Below, one piece after another: positions 57,756 through 64,000 of a stretch of 64,000 nucleotides of DNA. The stretch covers positions 31,927-95,926 of the forward strand of contig NZ_PDWS01000019.1 of the NCBI RefSeq assembly GCF_010093305.1. Reading direction: 5' to 3'. A program made the position numbers and the translations under genes. The stretch is from Pseudoxanthomonas sacheonensis. GTDB taxonomy: Bacteria; Pseudomonadota; Gammaproteobacteria; Xanthomonadales; Xanthomonadaceae. Position 1 is the first letter of the stretch. Each line of letters starts with the position of its first letter. The notes under the pieces are model-generated. The model was not told where the DNA came from. It worked only from the letters and a program-made list of their open reading frames with translations, and searched no databases.

Positions 57756-58913
57756 GTGGCTGGTCGGATAGCTGTGTTAGAGCAATCATCTGACACCATG
57801 CTGGAGGACTGGGTGACTAATCAAGGTTTTATAAAGCCAGCGAAATGGCCCCGAGGTGGGTTATATCCCCATCAGGCCGCAGGCTTCATTGAGGAACTGA
57901 GGCGATTTATCACGCATGATCTATTGCTAGAGAGAACGAGGGAATATCGTTCTCCCAGTCGAGTTCTTGATGGCGTTCGTATTGCCAGGCTTCGCGAGAA
58001 GCAACCACTTATCGAAGCGTTTGAGGACTACGAGAGAGCTACGAGAAATCGCCAGCGAAAGCTACGTAGCGTGACGGGAGAGATATCTGACCTGGCAAAT
58101 GTGGCTGCCCAGTTTCACGTCGTTGCACCGACGTTAGCCGGTGCAATTCGACGGCATCATTTAGACAAGCTCATAAGTTTGGATGGACAGCTTAAGCCCT
58201 TGGTGCTTGAGTGGAGCACCGCAGCGCACTTTGCAAGGACAAGCGGCGCGGAGATAGCTTGGTTGCCCGTAGGTGCCTCCGGTCCTGAGTTTATTGCTAG
58301 GGCAAACGGTATCGAATGGGAGGTTGAATGCAAATGGCAGTCGCAAATGATTACGCATCTTCTCGGCTTGGATAAAGCAGACGCGCTTGCGGCCATGATT
58401 ATTGGTCAGGTGAAGAGTTTGAGTTTGCAGGGCCATCTGCAAGTCATAGTCCCGGTCGAATTCGATTCGTCAACATTAGACAAGAGGCAGGATTGGCTGG
58501 CTTCGTTGAGCGCGCTTTGTGGGCCCGGGGCAGTTGATATACAACTGCCTGGCGGTATTCAAGTCCAAGGCGACCTTCGCCCTGTCGATGGTAGCGGGCT
58601 GGATGCAGATGAGTGGATGGCATCGATGAAGGCTAGACTTCCAAATGGCGCGAGGCTGTATGCAGAATCGAAGGCAATAGGTCGAACTGCCCAAAATCCA
58701 TTGGAGCTTCAGATGATATCGCCACGACGAACAGGTGTAGATCTAGTCGAATACTTGTGGGATAGGAAGTTCAGCAAGGCCGCGATGCAATGTAGCGCTG
58801 ATCGCGGCGGAGTGTTGGTCTTTGAATGGGAAGGGGTCGAGGATCCCGCTGTGTTTTCTGATTCGCCCGGAATTCAAGACCTTCTAGCGAGGACTTATGA
58901 CCAGATCTCGTAG
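57756..58913 (+). CDS. Hypothetical protein, AT-richer gene, possible PD-(D/E)XK nuclease fold
   Basis: A 385-residue protein of no family I recognise. An N-terminal helical part (about 1-110) has GGLYPHQAAGFIEELRRFI. The middle (about 140-200) has alternating strands with AEIAWLPVGASGPEFIARAN followed by GIEWEVECKW: an E178 and a hydrophobic strand ending in E191-x-K193 recall the PD-(D/E)XK nuclease core, but this is a weak match. Base and codon use are clearly AT-richer than the neighbours (many ATT, TTA, AGA codons), indicating transfer. The GTG start at 57756 has no good SD; ATG 57798 is an alternative. The TAG stop is part of a REP. Confidence 0.7.
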   Translation: MAGRIAVLEQSSDTMLEDWVTNQGFIKPAKWPRGGLYPHQAAGFIEELRRFITHDLLLERTREYRSPSRVLDGVRIARLREKQPLIEAFEDYERATRNRQRKLRSVTGEISDLANVAAQFHVVAPTLAGAIRRHHLDKLISLDGQLKPLVLEWSTAAHFARTSGAEIAWLPVGASGPEFIARANGIEWEVECKWQSQMITHLLGLDKADALAAMIIGQVKSLSLQGHLQVIVPVEFDSSTLDKRQDWLASLSALCGPGAVDIQLPGGIQVQGDLRPVDGSGLDADEWMASMKARLPNGARLYAESKAIGRTAQNPLELQMISPRRTGVDLVEYLWDRKFSKAAMQCSADRGGVLVFEWEGVEDPAVFSDSPGIQDLLARTYDQIS

Positions 58914-58951
58914 GTTGGGCATCATGCGGCGGGCTTGAGCCCGCCCTATGT
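58902..58951 (+). repeat. REP of the RAYT family, copy 1, within a 50-bp direct repeat
   Basis: GTAGGTTGGGCATCATGCGG followed by the hairpin GCGGGCTTGAGCCCGC and CCTATGT. It starts at the TAG stop of the preceding gene. The string, with eight bp before it (CAGATCTC), recurs at 59204-59253 with one mismatch. Confidence 0.9.
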
Positions 58952-58982
58952 ACTACACACTCACGCGGAATTTGTTTCTGAT

Positions 58983-59183
58983 TCCACCTCTCCCCTTGTG
59001 GGAGAGGTCGACGCGCTTGCGCGGCGGGAGAGGGGTTGAGCGGAGACTTGAGGCCTCAGACTGCTTTGTCTGACCACGTCGAGTCGCTTGTTGTGTGGAT
59101 CTCGTTGCTCGACTATCTCTTCTTCGCTCGCCCCCTCTTCCGGCGGCGCGCCACCTTCTCCCACGAGGGGAGAAGGGGTGTTT
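58983..59183. repeat. Palindromic repeat, 'CTCTCCC' family, copy 3
   Basis: The left end has CCTCTCCCCTTGTGGGAGAGG and the right end CCTTCTCCC...GGGGAGAAGG. The interior differs from copies 1 and 2. It sits between the two members of a 50-bp direct repeat, before the RAYT gene. Confidence 0.7.
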
Positions 59184-59203
59184 CCACACGGCGCACGCTT
59201 CTG

Positions 59204-59253
59204 CAGATCTCGTAGGTCGGGCATCATGCGGCGGGCTTGAGCCCGCCCTATGT
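59204..59253 (+). repeat. REP of the RAYT family, copy 2, within a 50-bp direct repeat
   Basis: CAGATCTCGTAGGTCGGGCA and on through the GCGGGCTTGAGCCCGC hairpin to CCTATGT; one mismatch to the copy at 58902-58951 over 50 bp. It lies 154 bp before the RAYT start. Confidence 0.9.
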
Positions 59254-59407
59254 GCGGGGCGGTGGGTCATAGGGTGGGCCCGGGCCCACCGCATGCGATG
59301 ACGGAACCAAAGCGGTCCGTGGGCCGCGACTGGACAGGGGAATTTCCTACTCGCACGCCTGGCATAACCCGATGGCGCTCGCATCGTCGGCCGAACACTC
59401 TTGCCGC

Positions 59408-59935
59408 ATGCCTGACTATCGCCGCGTCTGGGTGCCGGGCGGCACCTTCTTCTTCACCGTCAACCTGTTGGAGCGGCGCAACCGCCGCTTGCTGGTCGAA
59501 CACGTCGGTCACCTGCGTGCCGCCTTCCGCGACGCGCAACGGGCACGGCCCTTCGACGTGATCGCCATCGTGGTGCTACCCGAGCACCTGCATTGTCTGT
59601 GGCAGTTGCCCGAAGGCGACGCCGACAACGCGGATCGCTGGGCGCGCATCAAATCCGGATTCTCCCGTCGGCTACCGAAGACGGAATGGCGTTCCGATGC
59701 CCGCATCGCCAAACGCGAACGCGGCATCTGGCAACGCCGGTTCTGGGAACACATGATCGTGGACGAAGAAGATCTTCAAAACCATTTCGACTACATCCAC
59801 TTCAACCCGGTCAAGCACGGTTACGCGGCCCGGGCGGTGGATTGGCCCTATTCCTCGTTGCACTGGTATATCCAATCCGGTGAACTGCCCGAAGATTGGG
59901 CTTGCCATCCTGGCGCCGGCATGCGGCGGGCTTGA
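59408..59935 (+). CDS. REP-associated tyrosine transposase (RAYT)
   Basis: A 175-residue Y1-transposase-family protein (IS200/IS605-like fold). The metal-binding HUH motif is His60-Leu-His62 (VVLPEHLHCLWQLPEGD). The catalytic Tyr129 is in FDYIHFNPVKHGYAARAVDW, and RGIWQRRFWEHMI is the usual connecting segment. RAYTs nick and join single-stranded REP hairpins and are thought to spread REPs without moving themselves. Four copies of a matching REP lie within 2 kb, two upstream, one over the stop codon (TGA at 59933-59935 is inside GCTTGAGCC) and one downstream. The active residues are intact. ATG 59408 fits the family; 59372 is a longer alternative. Confidence 0.93.
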   Translation: MPDYRRVWVPGGTFFFTVNLLERRNRRLLVEHVGHLRAAFRDAQRARPFDVIAIVVLPEHLHCLWQLPEGDADNADRWARIKSGFSRRLPKTEWRSDARIAKRERGIWQRRFWEHMIVDEEDLQNHFDYIHFNPVKHGYAARAVDWPYSSLHWYIQSGELPEDWACHPGAGMRRA

Positions 59936-59947
59936 GCCCGCCCTATG
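59917..59947 (+). repeat. REP of the RAYT family, copy 3, over the RAYT stop codon
   Basis: GGCATGCGGCGGGCTTGAGC and CCGCCCTATGC: the same hairpin and tail as copies 1 and 2. Its head is changed (GCCGGCATGC instead of GTAGG...). It encodes the final residues GMRRA of the RAYT and its TGA stop. Confidence 0.88.
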
Positions 59948-59959
59948 CACTAATCCAAA

Positions 59960-60742
59960 TCAGTCGTCGAGCGCGAAGCCACGCTGCGCAGCATCCCAAC
60001 GGATAGCAACGCGCTCGCCCTTTGGCAGGGGCTCTTCGGCGGACGGGTCGCAGTCGCCGCTGCACAGCCCCATCATCAGCTCGGCCTCGCACTCCCACTC
60101 GCCAGGCTTGGCGCTGGGAAGCCGCCGGCAGGATTCCTTGCGTGCATCGAACACCTTGGCGTGGAGGACCACCGACTGCCCGGTGGCAGTCATGGTCACG
60201 GGAAGACCACCGGCTTGTTCAAGCCGCTCGTACCTCTCAATGGCGATGCGGCGCACGTCTGCGGCGGACGGCTCATCGTCGGGCACGGGCCCTTCCGCGA
60301 CCGGCGCTTTGCCAGCCGCGGGTGCGGCCGTGACTATCGGTGTTGGCGACTGGGCGGAGTCGATGGTCGCAAAGCTGCGCCCGCCGAGCTGCGATTGGAT
60401 GGCGGCAGCCCACTGCATCTCGAAACCGTCGGGCGCCTTGACCAGCAGCCAGCCTTGGGAACTGCGACCTTCCAACGTCAGCCCATAGCGCTCGATGAGT
60501 GTCAGGGCGTCGTCTACATTGTCATCATCCGGCTGTACCACGACGCGTCCGGGAAGGAAGGTGCCAGGCGGATCCATCGTGTTTTCCCGTTTGAACTCGG
60601 TGCCCTCGACGACAAGGGTAGTGCCGTCATACTTCACGTACTCGTTTCCCTTCGGACCGCTACCGCAACCCGTCAGCAATGCGAAGCACAGAATCCAGCC
60701 CACCACTCGCCCGGCACAGGCAGCCCGCTGTACGAAATGCAT
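59960..60742 (-). CDS. Hypothetical lipoprotein, 260 residues
   Basis: A protein with a lipoprotein signal (RVVGWILCFALLTGCGSG; lipobox LLTGC) and a mature part of no recognised family. Visible are a strand-rich part with FLPGRVVVQPDDDNVDDAL and LIERYGLTLEGRSSQGWLLV (resembling a small ferredoxin-like or peptidase-propeptide-like fold) and an Asp/Pro-rich middle. Four cysteines lie in the C-terminal region (ESCRRLPS, WECEAELMMGLCSGDCD), possibly two disulfides. ATG 60742 gives the lipoprotein signal; the frame is open to 60835. Confidence 0.75.
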   Translation of the reverse strand: MHFVQRAACAGRVVGWILCFALLTGCGSGPKGNEYVKYDGTTLVVEGTEFKRENTMDPPGTFLPGRVVVQPDDDNVDDALTLIERYGLTLEGRSSQGWLLVKAPDGFEMQWAAAIQSQLGGRSFATIDSAQSPTPIVTAAPAAGKAPVAEGPVPDDEPSAADVRRIAIERYERLEQAGGLPVTMTATGQSVVLHAKVFDARKESCRRLPSAKPGEWECEAELMMGLCSGDCDPSAEEPLPKGERVAIRWDAAQRGFALDD

Positions 60743-60823
60743 CGGTGTTTTTCCCTTGGCGCCGTCGTGGCACCGTCCCCGCAGGTAGCTTGCCATGAGG
60801 GGGAGGGTTCTTGGCAAGCGCCA

Positions 60824-60863
60824 TAGGTGGGGCATCCTGCGGCGGGCTTGAGCCCGCCCTATG
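60824..60863 (+). repeat. REP of the RAYT family, copy 4
   Basis: ATAGGTGGGGCATCCTGCGG then GCGGGCTTGAGCCCGCCCTA and TGGGG: same hairpin and orientation as copies 1-3 with small changes in the head. It overlaps the end of the next minus-strand gene by a few bases. Confidence 0.88.
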
Positions 60864-61086
60864 GGGCCTGCGGGGGCTTACGCCATTTGGTCGTATAGGG
60901 CAGCACGAACATGTACAGGCCGGTGAGCATGAGCAAGGCGAGCGGCAGCAGCGGGGAGTAGGTGATCCAGGGCGGCGGCATCGCACCGCCGCTCTGCGCC
61001 AGGGCGACGAAGTTGGCGATGACCGTCAGCGTGAAAACGATGGCCACCCAGCGGTGGAACTGCCGAATCCATTTGTTCCAGTTCAT
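60859..61086 (-). CDS. Small integral membrane protein, 75 residues
   Basis: A short protein with two predicted transmembrane helices: IRQFHRWVAIVFTLTVIANF and LLPLALLMLTGLYMFVLPY, joined by a Pro-rich loop with ITYSP. The HRW near helix 1 resembles PepSY-type membrane proteins. It has no assigned function. The ATG at 61086 follows GGAATTCCC, with AGGAAT upstream. It stands alone between a REP and a GTGG palindrome. Confidence 0.75.
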   Translation of the reverse strand: MNWNKWIRQFHRWVAIVFTLTVIANFVALAQSGGAMPPPWITYSPLLPLALLMLTGLYMFVLPYTTKWRKPPQAP

Positions 61087-61126
61087 TGGGAATTCCTCTG
61101 CAGATTCACGGATGAAGAAGAGGGGC

Positions 61127-61206
61127 GTGGGAGCGGCGTCCCGCCGCGAGCTTTTGGCGCAAACTCTCACTCAGAGGAAGAGCTCGCGGCGGGACGCCGC
61201 TCCCAC
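61127..61206. repeat. GTGG-headed palindrome, 'GAGCGGCGTCCCGCCGCGAGCT' family, copy 2
   Basis: Arms GTGGGAGCGGCGTCCCGCCG and complement with GAGCT near the loop. Close to the copy at 62241-62319. Confidence 0.85.
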
Positions 61207-61228
61207 GAACGGCGCCCCCACGATCTGT

Positions 61229-61645
61229 CTAGCTTGATGCGCGGCCGGACTGGATCATCTTCCAGCCATTGCCGGAAGGGTCGCGAAAGTTGGCGTCGAT
61301 GTTGCCATAGCGCTCCTCCGGTGCCTGGGTGAACTCCACCCCGCGGGCGCTCATACGCTCGTACGCACCGCGGCAATCGTCCACGTTGAGCACCAGCGGC
61401 GGCATGGCGCCCTTGGCGACGATCTCGCGCACGCTCTGCGCCGTCGATGCGTCCAGCTCCGGCGCCTGCGGCTTGAACAGGCCGAGCTGCAGGGACGGCT
61501 GGTCCGGGTGTTGCACCGTCAGCCAGCGGTAATCGCCGTTGCGTGCATCGGTATGTACGCGGAATCCCAGCTTCTCTACATAGAACTCAAGGGCCTCGTC
61601 CTGATCGCGAACGTACAGCCCGACTACTCCAATACCCTGACTCAT
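61229..61645 (-). CDS. VOC family protein (glyoxalase/bleomycin-resistance fold)
   Basis: A 138-residue vicinal-oxygen-chelate fold protein. It has two beta-alpha-beta-beta-beta halves: GVVGLYVRDQDEALEFYVEK with LGFRVHTDARN, then PPLVLNVDDCRGAYERMSAR with GVEFTQAPE, RDPSGNGWKMIQ. The metal site would be His/Glu from both halves. Substrates vary (glyoxalase, dioxygenase, resistance), so none is assigned. Its start overlaps the stop of the AraC gene by 4 bp (ATGA). Confidence 0.9.
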   Translation of the reverse strand: MSQGIGVVGLYVRDQDEALEFYVEKLGFRVHTDARNGDYRWLTVQHPDQPSLQLGLFKPQAPELDASTAQSVREIVAKGAMPPLVLNVDDCRGAYERMSARGVEFTQAPEERYGNIDANFRDPSGNGWKMIQSGRASS

Positions 61646-62139
61646 GGAACCTCCGGTTTCTGCGGGGGCTCTTTTTTAACACCGGCCTCCTGCCGCCGCT
61701 TCTCCGAAACTGCGGTTGTGAGTCCGGGCCGGTACGCGGCGCTGACATAGCAGGCCGGCACCCGCTCCAGTTCGTGCCGGGCGGCCCGTTCGCGCGCACG
61801 CAACTCGCTGGGGCTTTCCCCGGTGACGTCGCGGAAGGTACGCCCGAACGTGCCCAGGCTGCTCCAACCGGTCTGCAGCGCTATCTCCAAAATGGGTGTA
61901 TCCGTGTCGCGCAGCAGCGCCTTGGCTCGCTCGATCCGCCGCGTGAGCAGGTAACGGTGCGGCGGCAGGCCGAAGGCTTCCTTGAAGGATCTTGCGAAAT
62001 GGGCATCCGACACGCTGCTCACCTTCGCCAGGCGCTCCACCGGCCATGCCTCGTGCGAGGCGGCATCCATGCGATCCTTGGCGCGCAGCAGGCGGCGCAG
62101 CAGCTCTGGGTCCTGGCGGTTGCGTCCTTGTTTGCTCAC
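61642..62139 (-). CDS. AraC family transcriptional regulator, short
   Basis: A 165-residue regulator made almost entirely of the two-HTH AraC DNA-binding domain (residues 20-120): AWPVERLAKVSSVSDAHFAR (first helix), SFKEAFGLPPHRYLLTRRIE, and TPILEIALQTGWSSLGTFGR (second helix) TFRDVTGESP. There is no effector-binding N-terminal domain, so the signal may come from elsewhere. It is followed, with a 4-bp overlap, by the VOC gene, which is the probable functional partner. The C-terminal tail is Lys/Pro-rich. Confidence 0.9.
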   Translation of the reverse strand: MSKQGRNRQDPELLRRLLRAKDRMDAASHEAWPVERLAKVSSVSDAHFARSFKEAFGLPPHRYLLTRRIERAKALLRDTDTPILEIALQTGWSSLGTFGRTFRDVTGESPSELRARERAARHELERVPACYVSAAYRPGLTTAVSEKRRQEAGVKKEPPQKPEVP

Positions 62140-62240
62140 GAGCCGTGTCCTATGTGCGACCGATCAGGCGCCTTCATCGAGATTCATGGGTCCGCTTGGG
62201 GTAGGTTGCTTCGGTCCATAAGTCGGACATCCTGTTGAAC

Positions 62241-62319
62241 GTGGGAGCGGCGTCCCGCCGCGAGCTCTCCCTCCAGTCTGGGAATGCGCGAAGAGCTCGC
62301 GGCGAGACGCCGCTCCCAC
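62241..62319. repeat. GTGG-headed palindrome, 'GAGCGGCGTCCCGCCGCGAGCT' family, copy 3
   Basis: Arms GTGGGAGCGGCGTCCCGCCG and complement, loop about 30 bp, between the AraC gene and the trehalase gene. Confidence 0.85.
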
Positions 62320-62363
62320 ACACCGCTCGCACACTATGCGTAGCGTCTGCCAGGGCTGTGGCG

Positions 62364-63995
62364 TTATCGGGGTTCCTGCAGCAAACCCCGCAGCTTCAAA
62401 TACACACCATTGCTCCAACCGAAGCCGATCACGTTCTCGCTATAGCCGGCGCTGACCTTCACGTCGGCATCGCCGGTAGTCATGTTGTATTTCTCGCGGA
62501 TGGTGCCGTCGTGGGCCAGGCTGCGGTCGATGGTGGCGACGAACTTGCCGCCGACACGCCGGGCGTCTTCATGGAAACCGTAAGCGTCCAGGCCGGCGAC
62601 CGCCAGCCAGTTGGTCGGTGCCCAGCCGAAAGGCGCATCCCACTGCGCGCCGCTTTCGTCCGCGCTCATCGCCAGACCGCCCTTGCGTTCGAACAGCGGC
62701 AGCTTTTCGCGCACTGCTTGCGCCTGCTGCGGCGATGCCGCGCCGGCCCACAATGGATAGAAAGTGGTGATGTAAGGATCGGCCGCGGATTTTCCGGCGA
62801 CGAAATCGTAGTCCTGGTACATGCCGGGACCAGGCTTCCACAGGTACTTGTCCATCGCGGCCTTGCGCGCTTCGGCCGCTTTGGCGAAACGCTGCGCGTC
62901 GTCTTTCTTGCCCAGGCGCAGGGCGAAATCGCGCAGGGCGATCTCGTAGCGGTAGAGCAGGCTGTTCAAACAGACCGGCGCGTAATGATGGGTGGAACCG
63001 GCGAAGGGGCCGAAGTGGAAGTTGACGTCGAAGCCCGATTCGCGCATCGCACGATCGCCGAGATAGTAATCGGCGCTGAGCCGGCGGCCTTTGGCCCAGG
63101 CCTGTGCACAGACTTCGGAGGTGCGCACGTCGCAGCTGGTGGTCTTCAGTCGTTGCGCTTCGGCGTCGTCGGGATGTTCGGATGCTTCCACCAGATAGCC
63201 GGGGTCGCGCCCGGGATGGGCGAGCAGCCATTCGATCACGCCGCGCAAATAGTCGGCATCGCGCATTTCCAGCACCGGACCGGCGCCGTAGTCGAAATAG
63301 CGCGCCAGGCCGGTATCGCCGGCGCGATGCTCGGGGCGGTCCCAGACCGCGTAGTCGCGCAGCGCCAACGGGTACGCGCGCGCCAGCCAGGCATCGGCAT
63401 CGCGCCGGTCGGCGAAACTGGCGGGAGCATCCAGGACCTCGCGGATCATTTCGCCCAGGAACGGCGGCTGCGAGCGGGTGAGGTAATAGGTGCGGTTGGC
63501 GTTGAGTACGCCGCCGTAATGTTCGGCTTCGAACAGGAAGTTGTCGACCATGCCGCGGGCCAGCTTTTCGCGCTTGTCGGCGACCAGGCCCAGCACGATG
63601 AAATAACTGTCCCAGCCATACATCTCATTGAAGAACCCGCCCGGCACCACATAGGGGTTGGGCAGGTACAGAAGACCTTGTTGCGGCAGCGTCGAGGGAT
63701 CGAGTTCGCCGATCTGGGCAATGGTCTGCGGCAGCACGCGCACATCGACCTTGCAACGCTCGGCTATCGCATCGATGGCGGCGGTGCGCTTCAGGTCCGC
63801 AGGCAGATAGAGGACCGGCCGGGTCTTGACCTTGTCGTCGTGCAGCGAAGAGCAATCTTCCATGGAACGGGTCAGTGTGGTCCATCCCTGGTCGATGTAG
63901 GCGAGGGTTTTCGCAGGATCCGGCTCGGCGGCCTTGGCGCCGAAGGCCAATACCAGCGAAAGGGCGAGCGCGGTGGCGTGAGGCAGGGTGGGCAT
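62364..63995 (-). CDS. treA: Trehalase, periplasmic (GH37)
   Basis: A 543-residue glycoside hydrolase that splits trehalose into two glucoses. The signal peptide ends near AKAAEP. GH37 signatures: PGGFFNEMYGWDSYF, close to the PGGRFxExYxWDxY pattern, and the second signature QWDAPFGWAPTNWLA. The catalytic acid would be the Asp in ESGFDVNFHFGP and the base the Glu of GTIREKYN. Phe replaces the usual Arg in the first signature (PGGFF), which is a variant seen in some trehalase-family hydrolases. The gene is complete, starting 5 bp from the window edge. Confidence 0.92.
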   Translation of the reverse strand: MPTLPHATALALSLVLAFGAKAAEPDPAKTLAYIDQGWTTLTRSMEDCSSLHDDKVKTRPVLYLPADLKRTAAIDAIAERCKVDVRVLPQTIAQIGELDPSTLPQQGLLYLPNPYVVPGGFFNEMYGWDSYFIVLGLVADKREKLARGMVDNFLFEAEHYGGVLNANRTYYLTRSQPPFLGEMIREVLDAPASFADRRDADAWLARAYPLALRDYAVWDRPEHRAGDTGLARYFDYGAGPVLEMRDADYLRGVIEWLLAHPGRDPGYLVEASEHPDDAEAQRLKTTSCDVRTSEVCAQAWAKGRRLSADYYLGDRAMRESGFDVNFHFGPFAGSTHHYAPVCLNSLLYRYEIALRDFALRLGKKDDAQRFAKAAEARKAAMDKYLWKPGPGMYQDYDFVAGKSAADPYITTFYPLWAGAASPQQAQAVREKLPLFERKGGLAMSADESGAQWDAPFGWAPTNWLAVAGLDAYGFHEDARRVGGKFVATIDRSLAHDGTIREKYNMTTGDADVKVSAGYSENVIGFGWSNGVYLKLRGLLQEPR

Positions 63996-64000
63996 GGGAG

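Noticed and set aside
58914..59407. A CRISPR array was considered because of the repeated strings upstream of the RAYT.
   Set aside because: The repeats are REP hairpins and a 50-bp direct duplication. There are no regular spacers and no cas genes.
59408..59935. A complete IS200/IS605 insertion sequence.
   Set aside because: The protein has the RAYT form, there is no TnpB gene and no IS ends other than the REPs.

Overview
The window is about 64 kb of GC-rich chromosomal DNA from a gammaproteobacterium. The gene content fits the Xanthomonadales (Lysobacteraceae/Xanthomonadaceae: Lysobacter, Pseudoxanthomonas, Luteimonas and relatives). Supporting signs are the acnD/prpF methylcitrate variant, a DAP BII-type S46 dipeptidyl peptidase, a folC-SPOR protein-cvpA-purF operon, an Ala/Lys-tailed ribosomal protein bTHX, and very many short palindromic repeats headed by GTAG or GTGG. 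The genus cannot be settled from this sequence alone. No rRNA, tRNA, CRISPR array, prophage or IS element with terminal repeats was seen. The only transposase-like gene is a REP-associated tyrosine transposase (RAYT).

Layout. 0-3 kb: end of acnD and all of prpF (propionate/methylcitrate cycle), then a small unknown gene. 3-12.6 kb: single metabolic genes (GST, SleB-like hydrolase, fadH, YczE-like and LysE-like membrane proteins, ADH, aldo/keto reductase, MFS) and a divergent LysR regulator. 12.6-15 kb: a DODA-type dioxygenase and prpD, a methylcitrate gene standing apart from acnD-prpF. 15-18 kb: OmpA-like protein, a secreted unknown protein, a pseudouridine synthase. 18-27 kb: kbl and tdh (threonine to glycine and acetyl-CoA) flank an OprO/P-type porin operon with sbp-cysT-cysW-cysA and a TorF-type porin. 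27-35 kb: S46 peptidase, a phosphatase, then folC, SPOR protein, cvpA, purF. 35-43.4 kb: ferritin-like protein, lpxH, gltX, zur, marR-MFS, and a ZnuD-like receptor divergent from a MerC-domain gene around a probable Zur box, then bTHX. 43.5-50 kb: hutI with a small overlapping membrane-protein gene, hutF, and a serine hydrolase-LytS-LytTR operon. 50-57.6 kb: ogt, an Ada/AlkA fusion, an NPP-type phosphodiesterase, small secreted proteins, a ThuA-like protein and hutU. 57.6-61 kb: accessory island with an AT-richer unknown gene, the RAYT and four copies of its matching REP, and two unknown envelope proteins. 61-64 kb: AraC-VOC pair and periplasmic trehalase.

The genes together describe a protein- and amino-acid-consuming heterotroph: secreted dipeptidyl peptidase, threonine and histidine catabolism, propionate disposal by the methylcitrate cycle, unsaturated fatty acid oxidation, sulfate and zinc uptake, and alkylation repair.

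The most unusual aspect is how the short palindromes interact with genes. One of about 142 bp sits in frame inside folC. At least five GTAG-headed palindromes supply the TAG stop codon of the gene next to them. One REP has been lengthened symmetrically in both arms. Other repeats encode the C-terminal tail of the Ada/AlkA protein and a false N-terminal extension of a ferritin-like protein.
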